Shown piece after piece: positions 39,540 through 49,655 of a DNA stretch of 64,000 bases (the first letter of the stretch is position 1; every line of letters begins with the position of its first letter). The translations under genes were made by a program, and so were the position numbers. Under the pieces are notes generated by a model, which saw nothing but the letters and a program-made list of their open reading frames with translations, searched no databases and was not told where the DNA came from. The DNA comes from Fulvimarina sp. (GTDB lineage Bacteria > Pseudomonadota > Alphaproteobacteria > Rhizobiales > Rhizobiaceae): positions 25,730 to 89,729 of the forward strand of contig PACL01000031.1 of assembly GCA_002700095.1 (NCBI GenBank), in the 5' to 3' direction.

Positions 39540-41072
39540 ATGGCGGAGCCCGTCGTCGTCGGCCTCGATTCCTCGACCCAGTCCACCAAGGCGATCGCCT
39601 TCGACGCGGCGGGCGGGATCGTGGCCGAGGGCCGCGCCTCGATTGCGCTCGCCAATCCGCGCCTCGGCTGGTTCGAGCAGGAGCCGGCGGACTGGCGGGT
39701 CTCGGCCCGCGCCGCCTTGCGGCAGCTGACGGCGGCGATCGACCCCGCGCGCATCGTCGGCCTTGCGATCTCCAACCAGCGCGAGACCATGGCGCATCTG
39801 GCAGAAGACGGCAGCTCGGTGCGGCCGGCGACGGTGTGGCTCGACGAGCGGGCGCCGGCCGAGGTGGAGGCGCTCGCCGCAAGGCTCGGCCGCCGGACGA
39901 TCCACGAGATCACCGGTCGGCCCGTCGACATCATCCCCTGCCTCTACCGCCTCGCCTGGATGCAGGCTCACGAGCCGGAGCTCTACGCCCGGACCGCGCT
40001 GTTTGCCGACGTCCAGAGCGTGCTGGTCATGGACCTCTGCGGCGGCAGGGCCCGCACCAGCTGGTCGAGCGCCGATCCCTTCGCCCTCTTCGACATCCGC
40101 GCGAAGGCCTGGTCGAAGACCATCCTCGAGGCGATCGATCTGGCCGAGGAGAAGCTCCCTGAGACCCATGCGCCGGGACCCCGGCTCGGCGAGCTCACCG
40201 CGGAGGCGGCGCAAGCGACCGGGCTGCCGAAGGGCTGCCCGGTGTTTGCCGGCGGCGGCGACGGGCAATGCGCCGGCCTCGGCACGAACTGCACCGATCC
40301 CGCCCAAGCCTATGTCAATCTCGGCACCGCGGTCGTCTCCGGCGTCTGGCAGCCGGACTTCGCCGTCTCCGACGCCTTCCGCACCGAGATTGCGGCGCAG
40401 GGCGACGGCTACATCTTCGAGAACTGCCTGCGCGGCGGCGCCTTCCTGATCAACTGGTTCGTCGACAAGTTCTTGGGCGGGCGGGCCGATCCGGCGATCT
40501 TCGACCGGCTGGAGGCGGAGGCGTCCGCTTTGCCGATCGGCTCGGCCGGCGTCCTCGTCCAGCCCTGGTGGGGCGGCGTCATGGACCCGCACTGGGATTC
40601 GCAGACCCGCGGCACGATCCTCGGCCTCTCCGGCAGCCACGGGCCGGCCCATATCTACCGGGCGATCCTCGAGGGAATCACCCTGTGGCTCGCCGCCGCC
40701 ACCGCCCGCACCGAGGCGGTCACCGGCCGCAGCGTCGAGCGCTACGTCGCCATCGGCGGCGGCGCCAATTCGCCGCTGTGGCGCCAGATGCTGGCCGACG
40801 CCTCGGGCCGCCCGGTCTGCATCTCGGGCACGCTGGAGGCCTCGGCGCTCGGCGCCGGCATGATCGCGGCGACCGGCGCCGGCTGGTTTGCGACCATCGA
40901 GGCCGCCGCCGCCGCGATGTCCGGCCCGACCCGTCAGGTCGATCCGGATCCCGCCCGCAAAGAGGCCTATCGCGAACTCGGCGATATCTTCGCGGACGCC
41001 CACGCGGCGACCGCCGACCTCAATCATCGCCTCGTCGCTTTGGCGAACCGTGTCTCGAAAGAAGCATCATGA
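39540..41072 (+). CDS. FGGY-family carbohydrate kinase
   Basis: VVGLDSSTQSTKAIAFDAAGGIVAEG…GGGDGQCAGLGTNCTDPAQAYVNLGTAVV…YVAIGGGANSPLWRQMLAD. Confidence 0.93.
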   Translation: MAEPVVVGLDSSTQSTKAIAFDAAGGIVAEGRASIALANPRLGWFEQEPADWRVSARAALRQLTAAIDPARIVGLAISNQRETMAHLAEDGSSVRPATVWLDERAPAEVEALAARLGRRTIHEITGRPVDIIPCLYRLAWMQAHEPELYARTALFADVQSVLVMDLCGGRARTSWSSADPFALFDIRAKAWSKTILEAIDLAEEKLPETHAPGPRLGELTAEAAQATGLPKGCPVFAGGGDGQCAGLGTNCTDPAQAYVNLGTAVVSGVWQPDFAVSDAFRTEIAAQGDGYIFENCLRGGAFLINWFVDKFLGGRADPAIFDRLEAEASALPIGSAGVLVQPWWGGVMDPHWDSQTRGTILGLSGSHGPAHIYRAILEGITLWLAAATARTEAVTGRSVERYVAIGGGANSPLWRQMLADASGRPVCISGTLEASALGAGMIAATGAGWFATIEAAAAAMSGPTRQVDPDPARKEAYRELGDIFADAHAATADLNHRLVALANRVSKEAS

Positions 41073-42388
41073 CGAAACAGTCGCGCCTCGGCATCATCGA
41101 GGATCTCGTGGCGGGCCGCTGGCTCGATCCCAATGACGGGGTGAAGAAGGGCATCGAGATCGACGTGATCGAGATCGCCGACAGCCTGGAAGGGCGGGAG
41201 GCCGAGCTCGTGCGGGCCTGCCATGGCGGGAACAAGCGCATCTGCGTCGTCCATGACAGCTTCACCCGCGAGGCCCTCGGCGGGCGGGTGGTCGACGCCT
41301 TGAGGCGGGACGGCATGGCGGTGTCGGAGTATCTCTGGGAGAAGCCGAAGGTCGAGCTCGCCGCGATCCGCGCCCTGTCGGAGGCGACGGCCGACGCCGA
41401 GGTGCTCGTCGCCATCGGTTCCGGCTCGATCTCCGACGGCTGCAAATACGCCACCTTCGAGGACGGGCGGGAATACAGCGTCTTCGCCACCAGCCCGATG
41501 AACGCCTACACCACGCCGACCGCCTCGGTGTCCGTCGACGGCTTCAAGAAGTCGATCACCTGCCACTTCGCCAAGGGCGTCTTCTTCGACCTCGGCATCA
41601 TCGCGAAATGCCCGCCGCGTCTCGTCTCGGCCGCCTTTGCCGACGTCGTCTGCCGCACCACCTCGCAGGTCGACTGGCTGCTGATGCACCTGCTCTTCGG
41701 CACGCCCTACAGCGAGACGCCCTATACGCTGCTCGCCTATGACGAGGACGACATGATCGCGCTGGCGCCGCGCCTCCTCGACGGCGACTTCGAGGCGCTG
41801 GCCCGCCTGGTCCGGGTCTCGGCGATCATGGGCTCGGGCACCTCCTTCACCGGCACCACCCATGTCGGCTCGATGGCCGAGCACATGATCTCCCACTGCA
41901 TAGACATGTTCGCCGGCGCCGCCCATCCGGGCACCTCCCACGGCGAGCAGGTGGGCGTCGCCTCGCTGACCATGTCGCGCCTGCAGAACGAGATGATGGC
42001 GCTGGAGACCGCGCCGGAGATTGCGCCGACCGTCATCCCCCGCGAGCGCCTCGCAGCGCGCTACGGGACGGCGATGGCCGAGACGATGGCGAACGAGACC
42101 GCGAAAAAGGCCTTCGACGCCGAAGGCGCCGCCCGCATGAACGAGCGGCTGCGGCGCGAGTGGCCGCAGATCCGCGCCCGGATCGCCTCCGTGATGCGAC
42201 CCTATGACGAGCTCCACGCGGCCATGGCTGCGGCCGGCTGCAAGCTGACCGCGGCCGATCTCGGGCTGCCGGCCGATCTCTACCGGCAATATGTCGGCGA
42301 TGCCCGCTTCATCCGCGACCGCTTCTCGATGCTCGATCTGGCCGACGACACCGGCCGGCTCGAACCCTTCCTCGCAGAACTGAACTGA
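41069..42388 (+). CDS. sn-glycerol-1-phosphate dehydrogenase-like (AraM/EgsA) protein
   Basis: EVLVAIGSGSISDGCKYATFEDGREYSVFATSPMNAYTTPTASVSVDGFKKSITCHFAKGVFFDL…SMAEHMISHCIDMF…HPGTSHGEQVGVA; ATGA overlap with the kinase. Confidence 0.85.
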   Translation: MTKQSRLGIIEDLVAGRWLDPNDGVKKGIEIDVIEIADSLEGREAELVRACHGGNKRICVVHDSFTREALGGRVVDALRRDGMAVSEYLWEKPKVELAAIRALSEATADAEVLVAIGSGSISDGCKYATFEDGREYSVFATSPMNAYTTPTASVSVDGFKKSITCHFAKGVFFDLGIIAKCPPRLVSAAFADVVCRTTSQVDWLLMHLLFGTPYSETPYTLLAYDEDDMIALAPRLLDGDFEALARLVRVSAIMGSGTSFTGTTHVGSMAEHMISHCIDMFAGAAHPGTSHGEQVGVASLTMSRLQNEMMALETAPEIAPTVIPRERLAARYGTAMAETMANETAKKAFDAEGAARMNERLRREWPQIRARIASVMRPYDELHAAMAAAGCKLTAADLGLPADLYRQYVGDARFIRDRFSMLDLADDTGRLEPFLAELN

Positions 42389-42401
42389 GAGCCGCGTATC
42401 C

Positions 42402-43481
42402 ATGGCACAGGTCGACTATCGCAACATCGCCAAGAGCTACGGCTCGATGAAGGTGATGGAGGACATCTCCTTCACCATTCCCGACGGCAAGTTCGTCGTG
42501 CTGCTGGGCCCGTCCGGCTGCGGCAAGACGACCCTCCTGCGCATGACGGCGGGGCTGGAGAAGATCACCCGCGGCGAGGTGATGATCGGCGGGGAGAAGA
42601 TGAACGGCGTTCACCCGCGCGACCGCGACATCGCCATGGTGTTCCAGTCCTATGCGCTCTATCCGCAGATGAGCGTCGCCGACAATATTGCCTTCGGCCT
42701 GCAGGTGCGCGGCATGAAGAAGGCCGACGTCGCCGAGCGGGTCAAATGGGCGGCCGGCATCCTGGCGCTGGAGCCCTATCTCGACCGCAAGCCGGCAGCG
42801 CTTTCCGGCGGCCAGCGCCAGCGCGTCGCCATGGGGCGCGCCATCGTGCGCGAGCCGAAGGTGTTCCTGTTCGACGAGCCGCTCTCCAATCTCGACGCCA
42901 AGCTGCGCGGCCAGATGCGCTACGAGATCCGCCAGCTGCACGACCGGGTGAACGCCACGACGATCTACGTCACCCACGACCAGGTCGAGGCGATGACCAT
43001 GGCCGACCTGATCGTCGTCATGCGCGGCGGCGAGATCATGCAGATGGGAACGCCCGACGAGGTCTATGACCGGCCGGCCAACCTCTTCGTCGCCGACTTC
43101 ATCGGCTCGCCGGCGATCAATCTCCTGGCCGGCAAGAGCACGGCGGACGGCGTGCGCTTCGGCAAGGCCGTCCTGCCCCTGCCGGGCCGGATCGAGCCCG
43201 GGCGAAGCGTCGTCTACGGCATCCGGCCGGTGGACATCGGGATCGGCGAGCCGGGCGCGGCGGGAAGCGTCGCCGCCTCGGTGCTTCTGTCGGAAACCAC
43301 CGGCTCGGAGACGGTCGTCCATGTCGCGCTCGAGGATTCGGAGGTGCGGATCGTCATTCCCGAGCGCCGCCGCTTCGAGAGGAACGCCGCCGTCGGCCTC
43401 ACGATCGACCGCGCCAAGGCGCTGGTCTTCGACCCCGGCACCGAGGCGCGCATCGAGCCGGAGGCGGGAGCTGCGGCATGA
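42402..43481 (+). CDS. ABC transporter ATP-binding protein (UgpC/MalK-type)
   Basis: LLGPSGCGKTTLLRMTAGLE, LSGGQRQRVAMGRAIVREPKVFLFDEPLSNLDAKLR, C-terminal TOBE-like region. Confidence 0.95.
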   Translation: MAQVDYRNIAKSYGSMKVMEDISFTIPDGKFVVLLGPSGCGKTTLLRMTAGLEKITRGEVMIGGEKMNGVHPRDRDIAMVFQSYALYPQMSVADNIAFGLQVRGMKKADVAERVKWAAGILALEPYLDRKPAALSGGQRQRVAMGRAIVREPKVFLFDEPLSNLDAKLRGQMRYEIRQLHDRVNATTIYVTHDQVEAMTMADLIVVMRGGEIMQMGTPDEVYDRPANLFVADFIGSPAINLLAGKSTADGVRFGKAVLPLPGRIEPGRSVVYGIRPVDIGIGEPGAAGSVAASVLLSETTGSETVVHVALEDSEVRIVIPERRRFERNAAVGLTIDRAKALVFDPGTEARIEPEAGAAA

Positions 43482-44524
43482 GCCGGATCGTCATTCTCGG
43501 CGCCGGCGTCATGGGCTCGGCCCTCGCGGTGCCCGCCCGCGACAACGGCCATGAAGTGATCCTCGGCACGACGCCGCTTGACGCCGACGTTCTGGCCGCG
43601 CTGACCCGCGACCGGGGCGCCCATCCGCGGCTCAAGGCGCCGCTCGATGCGGCCGTCGCGGTGTGCGATGCCGCCGCCATCACGCCCGAGGAGGTCGCGG
43701 CGGCGGATCTCGTGATCGTCGGCGTCTCCTCGCCCGGCATCGAATGGGCGGCGGACCAGATCGTCCGGCTGGCCCCCCGGGCACCGATCGCCATCGTCAC
43801 CAAGGGCCTCGTGGCAAGGGAGGACGGCGTGCCGCAGACCTATGCGGACGCCCTCCCCGCCCTCGTCTCCGAGCGCGGCGGCGCGATGCCGGCCTTCGTG
43901 GGCATCGGCGGCCCCTGCATCGCCCGCGAACTCGCAGAGCGCCGGATGACCGCCGTCGTCTACGCCTCGCACGACCGCGACGCCGCCCGCCATGCCGCGG
44001 GGCTGCTCGCGACGGACAGCTACGACGTGGCGCTGTCGGACGACGTCGTCGGGGTGGAGGCCTGCGCGGCCTTGAAGAACTTCCTGACCATCGGCGTCAG
44101 CGCCATGATGGGCGCCTACCGGCGGGGCGGCGAACCGGTGAAGAACCCGGTCGCGCGGGCCTTCCAGCAGGCGGTCGACGAGATGACGACGCTCTGCGCC
44201 TGGCTCGGCGGCGAGCCGCGGACGGCCCAGGGGCTGGCCGGGCTCGGCGACCTGCACGTCACCGTCGGCGGCGGGCGCAACTCGCGTCTCGGCGTCCATC
44301 TCGGCGAAGGGCTCACCATCGCCGAGATCGTCGCCGGGCCGATGCAAGGGGAAACGGTGGAGGGCGTCGACGTCGCGCGCAGCCTGAAGCGCGGGATCGC
44401 CGCGGCGCGGGCGGGCGGCGCCCTGCCGGCGCGCTTGGCACTGACGGACGCCATCATCGCGGCGGTCGAGGGCGCGCCGTTCGATCCGCGGATGGCACTC
44501 GGCGCGGGTGGCGGCAACGGCTGA
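43478..44524 (+). CDS. NAD(P)H-dependent glycerol-3-phosphate dehydrogenase-like (GpsA family)
   Basis: VILGAGVMGSALAVPARDNGHEVILGTTPLD…VEACAALKNFLTIGVSAMMG…GLAGLGDLHVTVGGGRNSRLG; ATGA overlap with the ATPase gene. Confidence 0.88.
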   Translation: MSRIVILGAGVMGSALAVPARDNGHEVILGTTPLDADVLAALTRDRGAHPRLKAPLDAAVAVCDAAAITPEEVAAADLVIVGVSSPGIEWAADQIVRLAPRAPIAIVTKGLVAREDGVPQTYADALPALVSERGGAMPAFVGIGGPCIARELAERRMTAVVYASHDRDAARHAAGLLATDSYDVALSDDVVGVEACAALKNFLTIGVSAMMGAYRRGGEPVKNPVARAFQQAVDEMTTLCAWLGGEPRTAQGLAGLGDLHVTVGGGRNSRLGVHLGEGLTIAEIVAGPMQGETVEGVDVARSLKRGIAAARAGGALPARLALTDAIIAAVEGAPFDPRMALGAGGGNG

Positions 44525-44610
44525 GGTCGCCGGGCCGGCGCGGCTGACGGGTCGGCGGCGAGAGCGACGGAACGGTCGGGCCGCTTGCCCGTCCACGCGC
44601 CGCGCGCGGG

Positions 44611-45174
44611 CTATGCCTCGAAGGTCAGCCGGTCGTAAAGTTCGGCCAGCGGCAGTTCGAGCGACACCGCGACGAGCCGGATCGTGCCGTCGAGGCCGAC
44701 GATCTCGTCGGGTTGCCATTGCCCCTCGCCCGCCCGCGACCAGACCAGCACCTGCGGGCGCTTCGGCTCCACCACGACGACATGGCGCATGGTCGCAACC
44801 CGCTTGTACTCCTCGACCTTGCGCAGGCGGTCGAAGTCCCGCGTTACGGGCGACAGGACCTCGAAGACGACCACGGGCTCGGCCGCGAGATAACCTTCTG
44901 GATCGAACGAGCCGCAGTCGATGCCGGCATCCGGCCGGCGGATCTGGCCGGGGAAGGTTTCGATACCGACATTGGCGGTGAAGGGTCGGCACGTTTGGCC
45001 GCGCAACTGCCGGCCGATCACGCTGAGGATGTTCACGACGACGGTGTTGTGCCCCATCGGCGCGAAGGGACGCAGCAGAGGGAAGCCGCCGACCAGTTCG
45101 TAGCGCTCGTCCTGCTCCGCCTGCCAGGCGAAGAACGCGTCGAGCGTAAAGGGCTGGATGTCCAGAAGGCTCAT
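44611..45174 (-). CDS. Uma2-family (DUF820) putative endonuclease
   Basis: YELVGGFPLLRPFAPMGHNTVVVNILSVIGRQL…RRPDAGIDCGSFDPEGYLAAEPVVVFEVLSPVTRDFDRLRKVEEYKRV. Confidence 0.88.
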   Translation of the reverse strand: MSLLDIQPFTLDAFFAWQAEQDERYELVGGFPLLRPFAPMGHNTVVVNILSVIGRQLRGQTCRPFTANVGIETFPGQIRRPDAGIDCGSFDPEGYLAAEPVVVFEVLSPVTRDFDRLRKVEEYKRVATMRHVVVVEPKRPQVLVWSRAGEGQWQPDEIVGLDGTIRLVAVSLELPLAELYDRLTFEA

Positions 45175-45261
45175 CAGGCATCTCGCGACGTTGCAACGGC
45201 AACTAGAACACCATTCCTCGCTCTGCTATGACAGACAATAAATCAAGACGCGGTTTTCCGG

Positions 45262-45720
45262 ATGCGTGGACCAGGCTCTCGAGGGGGGACTTCGAAATCA
45301 ACTTTCTATCGCGCATGGCGCGAGGCTCAATTGCGTCGGTTTCAGCCTTCAATCCCACCGCAGATGCCGTCGACCTCACCCCCTCGTCACGATCGAAACG
45401 ACACTCTTAGACCCCGTTCCCCCTTGAGATCAGCACGTGAGCTGCGAGGACTCACCCCAAGCGAGCTTGGGCGAATGATTGGGGTGTCCGGACTGCACAT
45501 ATTGCAGTTCGAGAACGGAACACGCCGGATAAGGGCTTCGGACTCCCTAGCCCTTGCGCAAATTCTCGATGCTCGGTGGCTCATAGTGGAAGAACCGGCG
45601 ACGCCCTGCCCAGAGAGTGACAAACTAGCCGTATTCCGTCGGCGACTATTGCGACTGGTACAAATTCGGGCCTGTGTTGGATGCCCATCATCAGACGCAT
45701 CGACAGACCGGGTGCTATAG
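45262..45720 (+). CDS. Small XRE-like HTH protein (start uncertain)
   Basis: HTH-like RSARELRGLTPSELGRMIGVSGLHILQFENGTRRIRASDSLALAQILDA in a lower-GC segment. Confidence 0.5.
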   Translation: MRGPGSRGGTSKSTFYRAWREAQLRRFQPSIPPQMPSTSPPRHDRNDTLRPRSPLRSARELRGLTPSELGRMIGVSGLHILQFENGTRRIRASDSLALAQILDARWLIVEEPATPCPESDKLAVFRRRLLRLVQIRACVGCPSSDASTDRVL

Positions 45721-45930
45721 AAACAGCTGGCAGTTCGAAGACCGCAAAATCGGCTACATCGTATAGGGTGAAGGCGCAACGTTGTTCGAACTGCTGCTTT
45801 CTTCTATAGGATCGCTTCAGAAACACCACAAACGGACGACGCTCTCGCCCCTGTGAGGCCTCTGCATGGCAGTTGGTCCAAGGCGAAGATAGAGTCGGAA
45901 CCGTTTCATTTCCGGATCGATCCCGCTGTC

Positions 45931-47835
45931 ATGACCGAGCCAGCCCAGACCCCTTTCCCCTCCGCCTGCCCCTCCGCTTGCGATGTCGTCGTGGTCGGCG
46001 GCGGCCATGCCGGCTGCGAGGCGGCGAGCGCCGCGGCGCGGGCCGGCGCCGACACCGTCCTCGTCACCCACCGCTTCGATACGATCGGCGCGATGAGCTG
46101 CAATCCCGCGATCGGCGGCATCGGCAAAGGCCATCTGGTGCGCGAGATCGACGCCCTCGGCGGGCTGATGGGGCTCGCCGCCGACCGCGGCGGCATCCAG
46201 TTCCGCATGCTCAACCGGCGCAAGGGCCCGGCCGTCTGGGGGCCGCGCACCCAGGCCGACCGCAAGCTCTACCGGGCGGCGATGCAGGCGATGATCCGTG
46301 AGACGGAAGGCCTCGCCGTCGTCGAGGGCGACGTCTTCGATCTGGCGCTCAATGACGCCGGTGCCGTGTGCGCCGTCGTCTTTGCCGACGGGCGCCGGAT
46401 CGCCTGCCGGGCCGTGGTGCTGACCACCGGCACCTTTCTCGGCGGCCTCATCCATCTCGGCGACCGCAAGATCCCGGCCGGCCGCATGGGCGAGGATCCC
46501 TCCCTCGGCTTGTCGGGAACGCTGCGCCGTCTCGGCCTCACCCTCGGTCGGCTGAAGACCGGGACGCCGGCCCGTCTCGACGGCACCACCATCGACTGGG
46601 CCTCGCTCGATCGCCAGCGGCCGGACGACGAGCCCGTCCCCTTCTCCTTCCTGACCGACCGGATCGACACGCCGCAGATCGACTGCGGCATCACCCGCAC
46701 GACGCCGGAGACCCATGCGATCATCCGCGACAACCTCTCGCGCTCGGCGCTCTATTCCGGCCAGATCGAGGGCGTCGGCCCGCGTTACTGTCCGTCCATC
46801 GAGGACAAGATCGTCAAGTTCGGCGATCGCGACGGCCACCAGATCTTCCTTGAGCCGGAAGGCCTCGACGACGACACGGTCTATCCGAACGGCCTCTCCA
46901 CCTCACTGCCCGAGGACGTCCAGGAGGCGTTCCTGCGCTCGATCCCGGGGCTCGGAAATGTCCGCGTCCTGAAGCCCGGCTATGCCATCGAATACGACCA
47001 TGTCGACCCGCGCGAGCTCGACCGCTCGCTGGCCGTCAGCCGTGCCCGGGGGCTGTTCCTCGCCGGCCAGATCAACGGCACGACGGGCTACGAGGAGGCG
47101 GGAGCCCAGGGCCTCGTCGCGGGCCTCAACGCCGCCCGGCTTGCGGCTGGATCGCAGCCCGTCGTCATCGGACGGGAGGAGGCCTATATCGGCGTGATGA
47201 TCGACGACCTGACCCGCACCGGCGTCACCGAGCCCTACCGCATGTTCACCTCGCGGGCCGAGTTCCGCCTGTCGCTCCGGGCCGACAATGCCGATCGCCG
47301 GCTGACGCCGCTGGCCATCCGGCTGGGGATCGTCTCGCGCGAACGCGAGACGCGGTTCGAGGCTGAGGAGACAGCTTTGCTTGCCGCCCGCGCGGCGCTG
47401 GAGGCGGCGACCGTGACGCCAGCCGAGGCGATGCGCCACGGCATCGCCGTCAACCAGGACGGCCGCCGGCGCAGCGCCTGGCAGCTCCTCGCCCAGGATG
47501 CCCTGCGGCCCGAACAGCTTGCCGTTCTCTGGCCCGACCTTCCGCCGATCGACGGGAAGACCCTGGCGCGGGTTACCATCGAGGCGGCCTACGACGTCTA
47601 TCTCGATCGCCAGCGCAAGGATCAGGAGCGGCTGCGCCGGGACGAGGCCCGCGAGATCCCGGACGACATCGACTATGCCGGGATCGTCGGGCTCTCCAAC
47701 GAGCTGCGCCAGAAGCTCGCCACGCGGCGTCCGAAGAGCGTTGCCGAGGCCGAGCGCATCGACGGCATGACGCCGGCGGCCCTCGCCCTCGTCCTCCTCG
47801 CCATGCGCCGGATGGGGTTCGCCGATGCGGCGTGA
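45931..47835 (+). CDS. mnmG: tRNA uridine-5-carboxymethylaminomethyl(34) synthesis enzyme MnmG
   Basis: [62 protein letters not shown]. Confidence 0.97.
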   Translation: MTEPAQTPFPSACPSACDVVVVGGGHAGCEAASAAARAGADTVLVTHRFDTIGAMSCNPAIGGIGKGHLVREIDALGGLMGLAADRGGIQFRMLNRRKGPAVWGPRTQADRKLYRAAMQAMIRETEGLAVVEGDVFDLALNDAGAVCAVVFADGRRIACRAVVLTTGTFLGGLIHLGDRKIPAGRMGEDPSLGLSGTLRRLGLTLGRLKTGTPARLDGTTIDWASLDRQRPDDEPVPFSFLTDRIDTPQIDCGITRTTPETHAIIRDNLSRSALYSGQIEGVGPRYCPSIEDKIVKFGDRDGHQIFLEPEGLDDDTVYPNGLSTSLPEDVQEAFLRSIPGLGNVRVLKPGYAIEYDHVDPRELDRSLAVSRARGLFLAGQINGTTGYEEAGAQGLVAGLNAARLAAGSQPVVIGREEAYIGVMIDDLTRTGVTEPYRMFTSRAEFRLSLRADNADRRLTPLAIRLGIVSRERETRFEAEETALLAARAALEAATVTPAEAMRHGIAVNQDGRRRSAWQLLAQDALRPEQLAVLWPDLPPIDGKTLARVTIEAAYDVYLDRQRKDQERLRRDEAREIPDDIDYAGIVGLSNELRQKLATRRPKSVAEAERIDGMTPAALALVLLAMRRMGFADAA

Positions 47836-48625
47836 CAAGCCCAAACGCATCCACCCGTCCGACCGCCAGCACGTCCGCTCCAAGGGCGAGGACGGGAACT
47901 GGGGCGAGCACGAGTCGACGGTGCTGCGCCCCAAGCGCCCGAACGGGCCGAAGAAGCCGGCCAAGGCCCCGCCGCCTTCCCCCGCCGATATTGCAGCGCA
48001 GCAGGCCGAAGGACGCGTCTGGTTCCAGAAGGCCTACTCTGTTTCACGTGAAACCATGGCCCGGCTCGACGGCTATGTCCGCCTTTTGACCGAGTGGCAG
48101 GCGCGGATCAATCTCGTCGCACCCTCGACGCTGGGCGACGTCTGGCGGCGTCATGTGGCGGACGCGATGAGCCTCGAGGCGCTGCTGCCGGAGTTTGACC
48201 AGGCCGTCGACCTCGGTTCGGGGGCGGGGTTTCCGGCGCTGGTGGTGGCGGCTTGCCGCCCCGACGGTGCCATGGACATGGTGGAATCCAACCACAAAAA
48301 AGCGGCGTTCCTGGCGGCGGTGCTGCGGGAGCGGGGTCTGAAGGGCCGCGCCCACCCGGTGCGGATCGAGGCGGCGGGGGACGTGCTTGCCCGCGCCGAT
48401 GTCGTCACGGCAAGGGCGCTGGCGCCGCTGGACGATCTGCTGGCCATGGTCGCGCCGCATGTTTCACGTGAAACCCGGTGCTTTTTCCCGAAGGGCCGCA
48501 CTCATGAACAGGAAATCGCCGCGGCGGCTGCAAATTGGCGATTCACCATGCTAATTCATGACTCGAAGGTCGAAGCTGATTCGGTCGTTCTCGAGGTTGC
48601 CGGCATCGAACCGCGTCGCGGCTGA
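47825..48625 (+). CDS. rsmG: 16S rRNA (guanine(527)-N(7))-methyltransferase RsmG
   Basis: [34 protein letters not shown]…[13 protein letters not shown]…[17 protein letters not shown]; long N-terminal extension, so start may be later. Confidence 0.93.
   Translation: MRRDKPKRIHPSDRQHVRSKGEDGNWGEHESTVLRPKRPNGPKKPAKAPPPSPADIAAQQAEGRVWFQKAYSVSRETMARLDGYVRLLTEWQARINLVAPSTLGDVWRRHVADAMSLEALLPEFDQAVDLGSGAGFPALVVAACRPDGAMDMVESNHKKAAFLAAVLRERGLKGRAHPVRIEAAGDVLARADVVTARALAPLDDLLAMVAPHVSRETRCFFPKGRTHEQEIAAAAANWRFTMLIHDSKVEADSVVLEVAGIEPRRG
48040..48055. promoter_or_regulatory. parS: parS site TGTTTCACGTGAAACC (inside rsmG)
   Basis: 15/16 match to the canonical TGTTTCACGTGAAACA palindrome; perfect 14-bp core. 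Confidence 0.9.
48460..48475. promoter_or_regulatory. parS: parS site TGTTTCACGTGAAACC (inside rsmG)
   Basis: 15/16 match, perfect 14-bp core, 420 bp after the first site. Confidence 0.9.
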
Positions 48626-48727
48626 CCCGTCGATCTGTCTCGCCGGACGGGGCCCGCCGAATGGGCCCGCCAACGAGGCCGCCTGCCCGGCCGTGGGCAA
48701 GACCTTGAAACAAATGGAATCCAGCCG

Positions 48728-49537
48728 ATGGACGTGGCAGCCAGGAAGCCTATGCGGATCATCACCATCGCCAATCAGAAGGGCGGCGTCGGCAAGACCA
48801 CGACGGCGATCAACCTTGCCACGGCGCTGGCCGCCATCGACAAGCGCGCTCTGCTGATCGATCTCGACCCGCAGGGCAACGCCTCCACCGGCCTCGGCAT
48901 CGACAAGGAGGCGCGGGAGATCTCCTCCTACGACGTCCTCAAGGAGACCGCCTCGATCCGCGAGGCGGCGATGCCGACGGCCGTCCCCAACCTGTCGATC
49001 ATCCCCTCGACCATGGATCTCCTCGGCTTCGAGATGGAGATTTCCGGCGTCCATGGCCGCGCCTACCGGTTGCGGGATTCCCTGCATTTTCACCAGCAGG
49101 AACAGGCCGATTTCGACTTCGTGCTGGTCGACTGCCCGCCGTCCCTGAACCTTCTGACGATCAACGCCATGGCCGCGGCGGACGCGATCCTGGTGCCGCT
49201 GCAATGCGAGTTCTTCGCGCTGGAGGGCCTGTCCCAGCTGCTCGAGACCGTCGAGCAGGTGCGCGACAGCCTCAACCCGATGCTCGGCCTGCACGGCATC
49301 GTCCTGACCATGTATGACAGCCGCAACAACCTTGCCGCCCAGGTGGTGCGCGACGTGCGCTCCTATATGGGCGAGCATGTCTACGAAACGGTGATCCCGC
49401 GCAATGTGCGCGTGTCGGAAGCGCCGTCCTATGGCAAGCCGGCAATCCTCTACGACATGAAATGCTCGGGCAGCCAGGCCTATATCCAGCTCGCCTCGGA
49501 GGTGATCCGCCGCGAGGGACGGCTGGTGGCGGCATGA
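48728..49537 (+). CDS. parA: Chromosome-partitioning ATPase ParA
   Basis: RIITIANQKGGVGKTTTAINLATALAAIDKRALLIDLDPQGNASTGLGI; upstream of parB. Confidence 0.96.
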   Translation: MDVAARKPMRIITIANQKGGVGKTTTAINLATALAAIDKRALLIDLDPQGNASTGLGIDKEAREISSYDVLKETASIREAAMPTAVPNLSIIPSTMDLLGFEMEISGVHGRAYRLRDSLHFHQQEQADFDFVLVDCPPSLNLLTINAMAAADAILVPLQCEFFALEGLSQLLETVEQVRDSLNPMLGLHGIVLTMYDSRNNLAAQVVRDVRSYMGEHVYETVIPRNVRVSEAPSYGKPAILYDMKCSGSQAYIQLASEVIRREGRLVAA

Positions 49538-49655
49538 TGGGCGGGCGATTGGCGGTTGCGGCGCAAGCCGCGACGCAAGCCGCGATGATGGCCGCGATGA
49601 CAGCGACGGCGACGGCGATGACGGTGACGGGGCGAGAGAGAACGGGACGAGGCCA

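Noticed and set aside
45181-45850. HTH ORF as half of a classical toxin-antitoxin pair with the Uma2 gene
   Set aside because: Genes are divergent, Uma2 is a stand-alone family, and no overlapping partner ORF is credible
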